A DNA stretch of 64,000 bases from Actinophytocola algeriensis (GTDB lineage Bacteria; Actinomycetota; Actinomycetes; Mycobacteriales; Pseudonocardiaceae). The stretch covers positions 667,326 to 731,325 of the forward strand of contig NZ_JACHJQ010000003.1 of assembly GCF_014203735.1 (NCBI RefSeq), in the 5' to 3' direction. Position 1 is the first letter of the stretch; every line of letters starts with the position of its first letter. This document shows positions 15,572-23,266 of the stretch, piece after piece. The notes beneath the pieces are model-generated. The model worked only from the letters and a program-made list of their open reading frames with translations, did not search any database and was not told the origin of the DNA. Made by a program: the position numbers and the translations under genes.

Positions 15572-15937
15572 ATGCCAGCACGTTTCAAGGACCTGGTCAT
15601 CGACGCGAACGACCACCACACGCTCGCCGACTGGTGGTGTGGCGCGATGGGGTACGTGCGCAAGGACGAGCACGAGCCGCCTGCCGACGGGTGGATGCGG
15701 CCGCACGACTGGCCGGTGCCGATCGTCGACCCGCACGGTGCCGGCCCGCTGTTCTGGATCGTGCCGGTGCCGGAGAAGAAGACGGGCAAGAACCGGTTGC
15801 ACCTGGACGTGTTCGGGGACACCCAGGAACTCCTCGACGCGGGCGCGACCCTCCTGCGCCGCCGGGACGACGAGATCGAGTGGGACGTGCTCGCCGATCC
15901 CGAGGGCAACGAGTTCTGCGTGTTCACACCGCGTTGA
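15572..15937 (+). CDS. VOC-superfamily (glyoxalase-like) protein
   Basis: A 121-aa single-domain protein of the vicinal-oxygen-chelate fold. It has KDLVIDANDHHTLADWWCGAMGY at the N-terminus, KNRLHLDVF in the middle and the C-terminal signature DVLADPEGNEFCVF. Such proteins bind metals or small hydrophobic molecules; the substrate is not evident. The ATG 15572 gives the normal family start. Its stop overlaps the TTG of the following transporter (TTGA), indicating coupling. A single DnaA-box-like TGTGGACAA lies upstream at 15443-15451. Confidence 0.8.
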   Translation: MPARFKDLVIDANDHHTLADWWCGAMGYVRKDEHEPPADGWMRPHDWPVPIVDPHGAGPLFWIVPVPEKKTGKNRLHLDVFGDTQELLDAGATLLRRRDDEIEWDVLADPEGNEFCVFTPR

Positions 15938-16689
15938 CCGCGCTCGACATCGTCATCGTCGTCGCGGCGGGGTTGTTCGCGGGCGGCATCAACTCCGTGG
16001 TCGGGTCCGGCACGCTCGTCACCTTTCCCGTGCTGCTGGCGCTCGGGTATCCGCCGGTGGTGGCGAACGTCTCCAACAGCCTCGGGCTCGTGCCGGGATC
16101 CATCGGCGGTGCCGTCGGCTACCGGCGGGAGCTGAAGGGGCAGGGCTCGCGGCTGCTGCGGTTCGGCGTCGTGACCGCGGTCGGGGCGGTCGGCGGGGCC
16201 CTGCTGCTGCTCGTCCTGCCGCCCGGCGCGTTCGAAGCCGTCGTGCCCGCGCTGATCGTCGTCGCGCTCGTACTCGTCCTGCTGCAGCCGCTCATCGCGA
16301 AGCGCCTCGCCCAGCGCGAGGGCGACCGGCATCCGCACGGGGGCATCCCGTTGCTGTTCGGGGTGTTCGGCTGCGCCGTGTACGGCGGCTACTTCGGCGC
16401 GGCGCAGGGCGTCATCCTGCTGGCGCTCATGGGCATCCTGGTGGACGATTCGCTGCAACGGCTCAACGGCGTCAAGAACGTGACCACCGCGATCGCGAAC
16501 CTCGTGTCCGGGGTGGTGTTCGTGTTCGTGGCCGATGTGGACTGGGCGGTCGTGGGTCTGCTCGCGGGTGGCTCGACCATCGGTGGGCTGATCGGGGCAC
16601 GGATCGGGCGCCGTCTTAGGCCGATCTGGTTACGGGCCGCCATAGTGGTGGTCGGCACGGTGGCGATCGTGCAGCTGCTCATCCGGTGA
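15934..16689 (+). CDS. TauE/SafE-family sulfite/anion exporter
   Basis: A 251-aa membrane protein with seven to eight hydrophobic segments and the family pattern of two inverted repeats, each opening with a Gly-rich turn (AGGINSVVGSGTLVTFPVLLALG; YGGYFGAAQGVILLALMGIL). Relatives export sulfite, sulfoacetate or other organic anions. The TTG at 15934 overlaps the preceding stop and is the only start that keeps the first helix intact without an extension into the VOC gene. Confidence 0.85.
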   Translation: MTALDIVIVVAAGLFAGGINSVVGSGTLVTFPVLLALGYPPVVANVSNSLGLVPGSIGGAVGYRRELKGQGSRLLRFGVVTAVGAVGGALLLLVLPPGAFEAVVPALIVVALVLVLLQPLIAKRLAQREGDRHPHGGIPLLFGVFGCAVYGGYFGAAQGVILLALMGILVDDSLQRLNGVKNVTTAIANLVSGVVFVFVADVDWAVVGLLAGGSTIGGLIGARIGRRLRPIWLRAAIVVVGTVAIVQLLIR

Positions 16690-16749
16690 TTACTCCATTC
16701 GGATGGGATTCGTTGACTGGTGTTCACCTCGACGTGATTGGGTATCGGA

Positions 16750-17430
16750 ATGTCTCCAGCCACCCGCACAGAGCCTGTACAGCTGACTGACGGTCGTGCG
16801 CTGCGCATGACGTACGCGGAACCACACGGGGTCGTCAGAGGCGGAGTCGTCGTCCTGCACGAGGAACGCGGGATGACCGAGGCGATGCGGGACCTGATCA
16901 CCGGGCTCGCCGCCGAGGGCTGGCTGACCGTCGCACCGCACATCTACGACGGCGACTCGACCGAAGTGGACGACCTCACGGCGCTGGACCGGATCAGCGA
17001 GCTGTCCGGTGAGTCCGTGCTCGCCGACACCGACATCGCGTTCGGCTGGCTCGCGCAGCACGGCATCGACGCGGACCGGATCGGTGTGGTCGGGTTCGAG
17101 CTGGGTGGTGCGGTGGCACTGGTGGTGGCCGCGAGCCGGGCGATCGGCGCGGCCGTGTCCGTCGGCGGTGGCGGGATCCTGAACCCGCTCTCGCCCGGCC
17201 TGCCCGCACTCGTGGACGCGGCGCCCACGCTGCGCTGCCCGTGGCTCGGCCTGTACGGGGACAAGGTCGCCGACGAGGTCGCGCTGCTGCGGGACGCGGC
17301 GAAGCGCTCGGAGACGGCCAACGACGTCGTGCTGTACCCGGCCGCCGACCACCGGTTCGACATCTACCCGGACACGGCCGTCGAAGCCTGGCAGCGGGTC
17401 CTGAACTGGTTCGACGCGCACTTGCGCTGA
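16750..17430 (+). CDS. Dienelactone-hydrolase-like protein with Glu at the nucleophile site
   Basis: A 226-aa alpha/beta-hydrolase-fold protein. The family order is clear: VVVLHEERG, the nucleophile elbow GVVGFELGG, then YGDKVADE (acid position) and ADHRFDIY (histidine position). The elbow, however, has Glu117 where dienelactone hydrolases have Cys (GxCxGG) or Ser. Asp and His are kept, so the protein is either not a hydrolase or uses a different mechanism. A TTG at 16738 would add four residues. It stands alone between genes on the same strand. Confidence 0.8.
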   Translation: MSPATRTEPVQLTDGRALRMTYAEPHGVVRGGVVVLHEERGMTEAMRDLITGLAAEGWLTVAPHIYDGDSTEVDDLTALDRISELSGESVLADTDIAFGWLAQHGIDADRIGVVGFELGGAVALVVAASRAIGAAVSVGGGGILNPLSPGLPALVDAAPTLRCPWLGLYGDKVADEVALLRDAAKRSETANDVVLYPAADHRFDIYPDTAVEAWQRVLNWFDAHLR

Positions 17431-17436
17431 CCGGAC

Positions 17437-17442
17437 CATAAT
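17437..17442 (+). promoter_or_regulatory. -10-like box of the first EspG gene
   Basis: CATAAT lies 7 nt before GTG 17450 with no ribosome-binding site between, again a leaderless layout. Confidence 0.5.
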
Positions 17443-17449
17443 TCTCCGC

Positions 17450-18223
17450 GTGTCCGCGACCTCGTTGTCCCACCAGGAGTTCGACCTCCTGTGGGAGCAC
17501 CTCGGCTTCACCGAACGGCCCTACCCGCTCGACGTGCGTTCCTTCGGGTACACCATGGACGAGCGGGCGGCACTGCGCGAGCAGGTGCGGCAGTCCTTGG
17601 CCCACAAGGGACTCCACGACGGCGCCGAGGTCGCGCCCGCGCTGGAGGAGCAGCTCGCGCTGCTCGGCAGGCACACGCGGAGTGTCGACGGGCGGTTGTC
17701 CGTCGGCGAGACACTGCGGGTGCTCGCGGCGAGCGACGGCCGCCGGGGCGTGCTCGCCGCGCAGTCCGACGACGAGGTCCGGCTCGCGTGGGTGCGGAAC
17801 GCGCGGCTCGTGCCCGCGGTGATCGCGTTGCTGCCGGACCGGCGGCCAGGGCCGGGCGGGTCGGCGCGGCTGCCCAAGGAGGTCTTCGACGCGGCCGTCG
17901 ACGAGTTCGCCGCGAGCGGGTACGTCGGGCTGGAACGCACGCTCACGAACGGCGGCGTGACCGGCCGCGACCTGCGCACGGTCACCACGTTGCTGGAGTC
18001 CGGCAGGCAGGGCGGCGGGCAGCTGGCCGCGAACAGCGTCGACCAGGTCGGCCGCCGCACCAGGACGTCCGTGCTGAACTGGTTCGACACCGAGCCCGGC
18101 CGCTACCTCGTGCACACCGAGGTGACCAGGGACCGGGTCGAATGGCTGACCATCACCCCCGCCGACACCGCGCGCGTCGAGCAGCGCCTGACGGAGATGG
18201 CGGCCTCGCTGAACCAGCCGTGA
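17450..18223 (+). CDS. EspG-family ESX secretion chaperone (first copy)
   Basis: A 257-aa protein of the EspG family, cytosolic chaperones that bind PE-PPE dimers and deliver them to type VII (ESX) secretion machinery. Family features seen are LSHQEFDLLWEHLGFTERPYPL at the N-terminus, a central beta-sheet region around LAASDGRRGVLAAQSDDEVRLAWV, and the C-terminal LNWFDTEPGRYLVHTEV ... LTITPADTARVEQRL. The second EspG at 19806 ends with the same kind of block (TLTPADTARL), so they are paralogues. Two EspG genes flank a probable substrate pair. Confidence 0.8.
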   Translation: MSATSLSHQEFDLLWEHLGFTERPYPLDVRSFGYTMDERAALREQVRQSLAHKGLHDGAEVAPALEEQLALLGRHTRSVDGRLSVGETLRVLAASDGRRGVLAAQSDDEVRLAWVRNARLVPAVIALLPDRRPGPGGSARLPKEVFDAAVDEFAASGYVGLERTLTNGGVTGRDLRTVTTLLESGRQGGGQLAANSVDQVGRRTRTSVLNWFDTEPGRYLVHTEVTRDRVEWLTITPADTARVEQRLTEMAASLNQP

Positions 18224-18281
18224 GCGGCCGCGCGACGCGTTACTGTGACACCTGGTTCTGATCCGTCAAAGGGGGTTCCCC

Positions 18282-18722
18282 ATGTCCGAGCCCAGGGCCT
18301 TCCCCGGCGCGGCCTCGGGCGCGCTCGCGCCGGTCGCCACCAAGGTCGGCAAGGTCAAGGAGCAGGCGCTCGCCGGCTCGCTGACGATCGACCTCGAGGT
18401 CGCGAAGGTCATCCTCGTCCAGCTCGGCACGCTGCGGGCCCGCGCGGCCGAGCTGGTCCGGGACTGCGTGGACCTCGACACGCCGCTCCGGTTCGGCGAC
18501 AACTGGGTCGGCCGGATCATGTCCGAGCGGCTGCGCATGGTCGCCGTGGACAGCGACGGCGGCGTCACGCACGTGCTGACCGCGTTCCACCAGGTCCTCG
18601 ACGACCTGGAGGCGACGGTCCGGTTCGCGGCGGGCATGTACGAGACGAGCGACGAGAGTGCGGCGGACGACCTGCGGCGCGCGGTCGGGCAGTTCGGCGT
18701 GACGGTCGAGGAGGAAAGTTGA
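18282..18722 (+). CDS. Helical ESX-associated protein (possible PE-like partner)
   Basis: A 146-aa protein preceded by AAAGGGGG, a good ribosome-binding site. It is mostly alpha-helical, with no signal peptide and no clear PE motif. I do not recognise a family. Its place between an EspG gene and a PPE-like gene, and the coupling to the latter (stop overlapping the TTG start), suggest it is the partner that pairs with the PPE-like protein as a secretion substrate. Confidence 0.6.
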   Translation: MSEPRAFPGAASGALAPVATKVGKVKEQALAGSLTIDLEVAKVILVQLGTLRARAAELVRDCVDLDTPLRFGDNWVGRIMSERLRMVAVDSDGGVTHVLTAFHQVLDDLEATVRFAAGMYETSDESAADDLRRAVGQFGVTVEEES

Positions 18723-19813
18723 GCGAGGGCATCATGATCGGTGGCTGTTATCCGCCGAGCTGGCCGCGCCCGCCGAAGCCGCCGGTGGACGAGCCGGTGC
18801 CGGAGTCGCTCGACGAGACCGTCGAGTGGATGACCTGGTCGCACCCCGAGCTGTACCGGATGGTCCACGACGGCATCGACCTCACCGGCGCGATGTCGGT
18901 GTCCGCGACGTGGGCGCGGCTGGGTGACGAGCTGGCCGACATGGCCGACGAGCTGTCGAAGCTGCTGTTCACGACCTCGCAGGCGTGGGAGGGTGAGGCG
19001 GCGGAGCTCGCGAAGGAGAGCGTGTCGGCGCTGTCGGAGTGGTCGAGGGAGACCGCGATCCGCGCGACCGAGGTGTGCGCCTGCGTCACCGTCCAGGTCG
19101 ACAACGTCGCCACCGCGCGCAACGACATGCCGCCCCCGCCGTACCCGGTGCTGCCGACGCCGACGCCCCTGCCCTCGCAGGTGACCGCGTTCACCAACGG
19201 TGGCTTCGACACCGCGACGCCGCTCGTGGTGGACCCGCTGGTCTACACGACACAGGAACGCGAGCTGCACGAGCAGGCCGCGCGGACCATGGAGCGGTTC
19301 CAGGCGAACTCGCGGGACGTGTACGCGACCGTGCCCCAGTTCGCGCCGCCGTCGCTGCGGAAGGTGCCGTACGGCCCGCCGACCGAGCCGCCGCAGCCAC
19401 CTCCGCCACCCCAGCCACCGCAGCCACCAGTCCCGCCGCCAGTGCCGAGGGTGCCCGGCGGTGGCCCCGGCCCTGGCGCGGGCGGTGGTCCGGTTTCCGG
19501 TGGTGGTCCTGGCGCCGCTGGACCCGGCACGCCGGGTCGTGCCCCGGCCACCGCCCCGCTCGCCCCGGGCGGCGGTGCGGGAACGGGTGAACCAGCGGCC
19601 CGGCCCGCTGCCGCGTCGGCGGTGCCGGTCCGGCAGGGCGGCCAGGCGCCGGGCATGGCAGGCGGTATGCCGATGGGTGGTGGCGGCGGGAGCGGTCGCG
19701 GCGAGGACATCGAGCGCAGGAACAAGTACGTCGAGGAGGACCCCGACATCTGGGGCGCCAGCGACGAGCGGGTCATGCCGCCGGTGATCGGGGAGGTCAA
19801 CCGCCGTGCGTGA
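18719..19813 (+). CDS. PPE-like ESX substrate with Pro- and Gly-rich tail
   Basis: A 364-aa protein. Residues ~60-135 form a helical region with AWEGEAAELAKES, resembling the W-x-G bend of WXG100/PPE proteins. A long low-complexity tail follows: Pro-rich (PPTEPPQPPPPPQPPQPP near 215-235), then Gly/Pro/Ala-rich, ending in a charged segment RRNKYVEEDPDIWG that is typical of actinobacterial PPE-like proteins. The TTG start has GAGGAGG just upstream; ATG 18734 is an alternative. It is probably exported with its partner through an ESX system encoded elsewhere. Its stop overlaps the next GTG by 8 nt. Confidence 0.7.
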   Translation: MSEGIMIGGCYPPSWPRPPKPPVDEPVPESLDETVEWMTWSHPELYRMVHDGIDLTGAMSVSATWARLGDELADMADELSKLLFTTSQAWEGEAAELAKESVSALSEWSRETAIRATEVCACVTVQVDNVATARNDMPPPPYPVLPTPTPLPSQVTAFTNGGFDTATPLVVDPLVYTTQERELHEQAARTMERFQANSRDVYATVPQFAPPSLRKVPYGPPTEPPQPPPPPQPPQPPVPPPVPRVPGGGPGPGAGGGPVSGGGPGAAGPGTPGRAPATAPLAPGGGAGTGEPAARPAAASAVPVRQGGQAPGMAGGMPMGGGGGSGRGEDIERRNKYVEEDPDIWGASDERVMPPVIGEVNRRA

Positions 19814-20558
19814 CCCTGGCTCCGGGTGGATCCAGCTGAGTGTGGTCGAGCTGTACCTGCTGTGGTCGGCGATGGGCCTCGGCCCGACGCCCGAGGTGCT
19901 GGACGTGCTGCACGTAGGCCGCACGAAGGCGCGGCGGGCGGAGCTGGCCGAGGAGTCGTCCCGCGACCTCGCGGCCCGTGACCTCGGCACGGTGGCGGCA
20001 CCGGCCCGCGACCTGGCCGGGATGCTGCGGTCGCTCGGCAACCCGTCGGCGTCGCTGGACATGCGGGTGTACGGGACGGGTTCGCCGCTGTTCGCCTTCG
20101 CCGCGGTCGGTCCGTCCGGCGCCGCGATCGCGGCCCGCGTCGGCGACGAGGTCCGGTTGGGCGCGGTCCGCCCGACGGCACTCGCGTCGTCGCTGCTCGG
20201 CTCGCTCACCCACCTGCCCGCTGCCGCCGACCGGCCGGCCAACGTGAGCGCCGCCGACTACGACGCGGCGTGCGCGCAGGGTGCCGCGGAAGGCATTTCC
20301 GGGTTCACGAGGGTGCTGCACGCCGCGGGTGTCCGCGCGGAGGAGGTCAGCACGCTCACGCAGGCGCTGACGTCCCGCACGGGCGGTGGCCAGCTCGGCG
20401 CGACGGGCCGGGCCCGCGCGTACAGCCTGGTCAACTGGCTGGACACCCCGGACGGCCGGTACGCCCTGCGCCGCAACGGCTCGTGGATCACCCTCACCCC
20501 GGCCGACACGGCCCGCCTGACCACGATGGCCGAAGAGATGCTCACCGACGTCCGCTGA
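19806..20558 (+). CDS. EspG-family ESX secretion chaperone (second copy)
   Basis: A 250-aa EspG paralogue with VVELYLLWSAMGLGPTPEVLDV at the N-terminus and LVNWLDTPDGRYALRRNGSWITLTPADTARL near the end. The GTG start overlaps the PPE-like stop by 8 nt, so the four ESX genes appear to form one operon. No EccB/C/D/E, mycosin or EsxA/B genes are within this window, making the set an orphan that must use a secretion apparatus encoded elsewhere. Confidence 0.78.
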   Translation: MRDPGSGWIQLSVVELYLLWSAMGLGPTPEVLDVLHVGRTKARRAELAEESSRDLAARDLGTVAAPARDLAGMLRSLGNPSASLDMRVYGTGSPLFAFAAVGPSGAAIAARVGDEVRLGAVRPTALASSLLGSLTHLPAAADRPANVSAADYDAACAQGAAEGISGFTRVLHAAGVRAEEVSTLTQALTSRTGGGQLGATGRARAYSLVNWLDTPDGRYALRRNGSWITLTPADTARLTTMAEEMLTDVR

Positions 20559-20662
20559 CTGTGTCGCGCGTCACAATTTGCTGATGTCGAAGATCCGGGT
20601 GCGGCTCCGTCCCAGCGGCATGAACCGCGCGGGAACGCGCACACCTGACGAGGAGAGTCACC

Positions 20663-21070
20663 ATGGCCAAGTACCTGCTGCTCAAGCACTACCGAGGCGC
20701 ACCGGCCGCCGTCAACGACGTGCCGATGGCCGAGTGGACGCCGGAGGAGATCTCGGCCCACGTGAAGTACATGGACGACTTCGCGGCCCGGCTCGAGGAG
20801 ACCGGCGAGTTCGTCGACTCGCAGGCGCTCTCGCCCGTGGGCACGTTCGTCCGGTACGACGGCGAGGGGCGCCCGCCGGTCACCGACGGCCCGTTCGCCG
20901 AGACCAAGGACCTCATCGCCGGCTGGATGGTGATCGACGTCGACACCTACGACCGCGCCATCGAGCTGGCGGGCGAGCTGTCCGCTGCCCCGGGCGCGGG
21001 CGGGAAGCCGATCCACGAGTGGCTGGAGCTGCGCCCGTTCTACGGCTCGGCGCCGACGATCACGGAGTGA
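20663..21070 (+). CDS. DGPF-domain (YCII-related) protein
   Basis: A 135-aa ferredoxin-like-fold protein with the signature TDGPFAETKDLIAGW that names the group (DGPF), preceded by a strong GAGGAG ribosome-binding site. Members are paired with ECF42-group sigma factors and their chemistry is unknown. The next gene is exactly such a sigma factor and starts at the stop of this one, so the pair is typical. Confidence 0.9.
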   Translation: MAKYLLLKHYRGAPAAVNDVPMAEWTPEEISAHVKYMDDFAARLEETGEFVDSQALSPVGTFVRYDGEGRPPVTDGPFAETKDLIAGWMVIDVDTYDRAIELAGELSAAPGAGGKPIHEWLELRPFYGSAPTITE

Positions 21071-21072
21071 GC

Positions 21073-22215
21073 ATGGACGAGGCGCTGCTCAGGAGCCTCA
21101 CCCCGAACGTCCTCGGCATCCTCGTCCGCCGCGGCGCCGACTTCGCGGCGGCCGAGGACGCCGTGCAGGAGGCGCTGATCGAGGCGCTGCGCGTCTGGCC
21201 TGCCGACCCGCCCCGGGACCCGAAGGGCTGGCTGGTCACCGTGTCCTGGCGGAAGTTCCTCGACGCGACCAGGGCGGACGCGGCCCGTCGCAGGCGGGAG
21301 GACGCGGGAGAACTCGTGGCCGAACCCGCGCCGGAGCCGGTGCCCGCGGTGGACGACACGCTCCAGCTCTACTTCCTGTGCGCACACCCGTCGCTGTCGC
21401 CGTCGGCCGCGGTCGCGCTCACGTTGCGGGCCGTCGGCGGGCTGACCACCCGCCAGATCGCGCAGGCCTACCTGGTGCCCGAGGCGACCATGGGGCAGCG
21501 CATCAGCCGGGCGAAGCGGACCGTCTCCGGCGTGCGGTTCGACCAGCCCGGCGACGTCGCCACCGTGCTGCGCGTCCTGTACCTCGTCTTCAACGAGGGC
21601 TACTCCGGCGACGTCGACCTGGCCGCCGAGGCCATCCGGCTCACCCGAGGGCTCGCGGCCGCGATCGACCACCCGGAGGTGGCCGGGTTGCTCGCGCTCA
21701 TGCTGCTCCACCACGCCCGGCGGGCCGGCCGGACCACGCCGGACGGCGGTCTGGTGCCGCTCGCCGAGCAGGACCGCGGCCGGTGGGACACCGCGATGAT
21801 CGCCGAGGGCGTCGGGATCCTGCAGGCGGCGCTGGCCCGCGACCGGCTGGGCGAGTTCCAGGCGCAGGCCGCCATCGCGGCCCTGCACGCGGACGCGCCC
21901 ACCGCCGAGGAGACCGACTGGGTGCAGATCGTCGAGTGGTACGACGAGCTGGTGCGCCTGACCGACAGCCCGGTCGTCCTGCTCAACCGCGCGGTGGCGG
22001 TCGGCGAGGCCGACGGGCCGCGGGCCGGGCTGGCGGCGCTCGCGGCGCTGGACGACTCGCTGCCGCGCCACGCCGCGGTGGCGGCGTACCTGCACGAGCG
22101 CGACGGCGACCTGGCCGCGGCGGCCCGGCTGTACGTCGAGGCGGCCAGCAAGGCACCCAACCTGGCCGAATGCGAATACCTGACGCGCCAGGCGGCCCGG
22201 CTCAACAACCGCTGA
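21073..22215 (+). CDS. ECF sigma factor of the ECF42 group with C-terminal TPR-like extension
   Basis: A 380-aa sigma factor. Residues ~5-75 are region 2 (VRRGADFAAAEDAVQEALIEALRVWP, GWLVTVSWRKFLDATR). A region-4 helix-turn-helix sits in the middle (GGLTTRQIAQAYLVPEATMGQRISRAK). The remaining ~200 residues form the helical extension characteristic of ECF42, with LNRAVAVGEADGPRAGLAAL and YLHERDGDLAAAARLYVEA. No anti-sigma factor gene is adjacent; in this group the extension itself is thought to control activity. A GTG at 21067 overlapping the previous stop is an alternative start. Confidence 0.88.
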   Translation: MDEALLRSLTPNVLGILVRRGADFAAAEDAVQEALIEALRVWPADPPRDPKGWLVTVSWRKFLDATRADAARRRREDAGELVAEPAPEPVPAVDDTLQLYFLCAHPSLSPSAAVALTLRAVGGLTTRQIAQAYLVPEATMGQRISRAKRTVSGVRFDQPGDVATVLRVLYLVFNEGYSGDVDLAAEAIRLTRGLAAAIDHPEVAGLLALMLLHHARRAGRTTPDGGLVPLAEQDRGRWDTAMIAEGVGILQAALARDRLGEFQAQAAIAALHADAPTAEETDWVQIVEWYDELVRLTDSPVVLLNRAVAVGEADGPRAGLAALAALDDSLPRHAAVAAYLHERDGDLAAAARLYVEAASKAPNLAECEYLTRQAARLNNR

Positions 22216-22219
22216 GCCC

Positions 22220-22501
22220 TCAGCGGTTGGCGAGGCCGTCGATCCGCAGGGTCGCGGACGGATCCCGGTGGGTGCCGGTGCCGCCGACGTGCTTGTCGCT
22301 GATCTCCGTGCCGTTCTTCAGCACGTGGCACAGCGCCATCCCGTGGCCGCGGCCCAGGTCGTAGTCGGTCTTGAGCCATTCGAGGACGACGCCTGCCCTG
22401 GTGGTCGCGTCGTAGCCGCGCGCACCGGCCTCCGCCAGCAGCTCGGCCGGGGTCTTGCCGGTCTTCTTCTCGATGCCGTCTAGGTAGGCCTGGAAGGACA
22501 T
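22220..22501 (-). CDS. DUF4287-type small protein
   Basis: A 93-aa soluble protein whose N-terminus (SFQAYLDGIEKKTGKTPAEL) matches the DUF4287 pattern. The middle contains VVLEWLKTDYDLGRGHGMALCHVLKNG, a form seen in small proteins that bind RNA or act in stress responses. The function is unknown. The start was set at ATG 22501, where family similarity begins. It converges with the sigma gene, with only 4 bp between the stops. Confidence 0.8.
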   Translation of the reverse strand: MSFQAYLDGIEKKTGKTPAELLAEAGARGYDATTRAGVVLEWLKTDYDLGRGHGMALCHVLKNGTEISDKHVGGTGTHRDPSATLRIDGLANR

Positions 22502-22606
22502 GTCGTCTCCGTCTGTCGTGGGGGCGGTGCCCACGCAGTCTATGACAACTTTTCCTGTCCGGACAACTTTTATTTTCGGAAGGTTCGTCGGTTCTGCTCG
22601 CGGGCG

Positions 22607-23266
22607 CTAGTCCGGCAGGAGTCCCGCGTCGTGGACCAGTATCGCGATCTGGACGCGGTTGTTGAGGTCCAGCTTCGTCAGGGCGCTCGACACGTGTGTC
22701 TTCACCGTCGGCACGGACAGGTGCAGCGCCGTCCCGATCTCGGCGTTCGACCGGCCCTTGCCGACCTCCACCGCCACCGCGCGCTCCCGGTCGTTGAGCA
22801 CCGCGAGACGGGTCGCGGCACGGGTCCCCCGGGTCTCCGTCTCCGTCGCGGCGACCCTCGCGACCAGGCGTTTCATCACCACGGGCGACAGCACCGGTGT
22901 GCCTTCCGCGACCTGTCGCACGGCCGCCACGATCTGTGCGGGCGGCGTGTCCTTCAGCAAGAACCCGGCCGCCCCCGCTCGCAGTGCGCGCAGCACGTGC
23001 CGGTCGGCGTCGAACGTGGTCAGCACCAGTACCTCGGGTGCGTCCCGCCGCTTGCGGAGCGCCTCCGTCGCGGTGAGACCGTCGACCGTCGGCATGCGGA
23101 TGTCCATCAGCACCACGTGCGGGCGGTGCCGGTCGACCAGCGCGAGCACCTCGGCGCCGTCCCCGGCCTCGGCGACCACGCGGATGTCCGGTGCGCCGCC
23201 GAGCATCATGGTCAGCCCGGTGCGCACGAGTGGGTCGTCGTCGACGATCAGCACGTCCACGGTCAT
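22607..23266 (-). CDS. NarL/LuxR-family response regulator
   Basis: A 219-aa response regulator. The receiver domain has the acidic pair in LIVDDDP, phospho-acceptor Asp55 in LMDIRMP, the Thr of VLTTFD and the Lys of FLLKD. The C-terminal LuxR helix-turn-helix covers about residues 150-210 (NDRERAVAVEVGKGRSNAEI, VPTVKTHVSSALTKL). ATG 23266 overlaps the kinase stop (ATGA), so kinase and regulator are coupled. The targets are unknown, though such pairs often control a neighbouring transporter or their own genes. Confidence 0.92.
   Translation of the reverse strand: MTVDVLIVDDDPLVRTGLTMMLGGAPDIRVVAEAGDGAEVLALVDRHRPHVVLMDIRMPTVDGLTATEALRKRRDAPEVLVLTTFDADRHVLRALRAGAAGFLLKDTPPAQIVAAVRQVAEGTPVLSPVVMKRLVARVAATETETRGTRAATRLAVLNDRERAVAVEVGKGRSNAEIGTALHLSVPTVKTHVSSALTKLDLNNRVQIAILVHDAGLLPD

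Noticed and set aside
7354-16701. Shared TTACTCCATTCG (7354 and 16690), with TTGACTGGT nearby in both
   Set aside because: A 12-bp match between two places in 64 kb of biased sequence is expected by chance, and the order of the two words differs.
19370-19680. Pro- and Gly-rich tandem codons as a DNA repeat or CRISPR-like array
   Set aside because: The repetition follows from the low-complexity protein tail of the PPE-like gene; there are no regular spacers. No CRISPR array, insertion sequence or rRNA gene was seen anywhere in the window.
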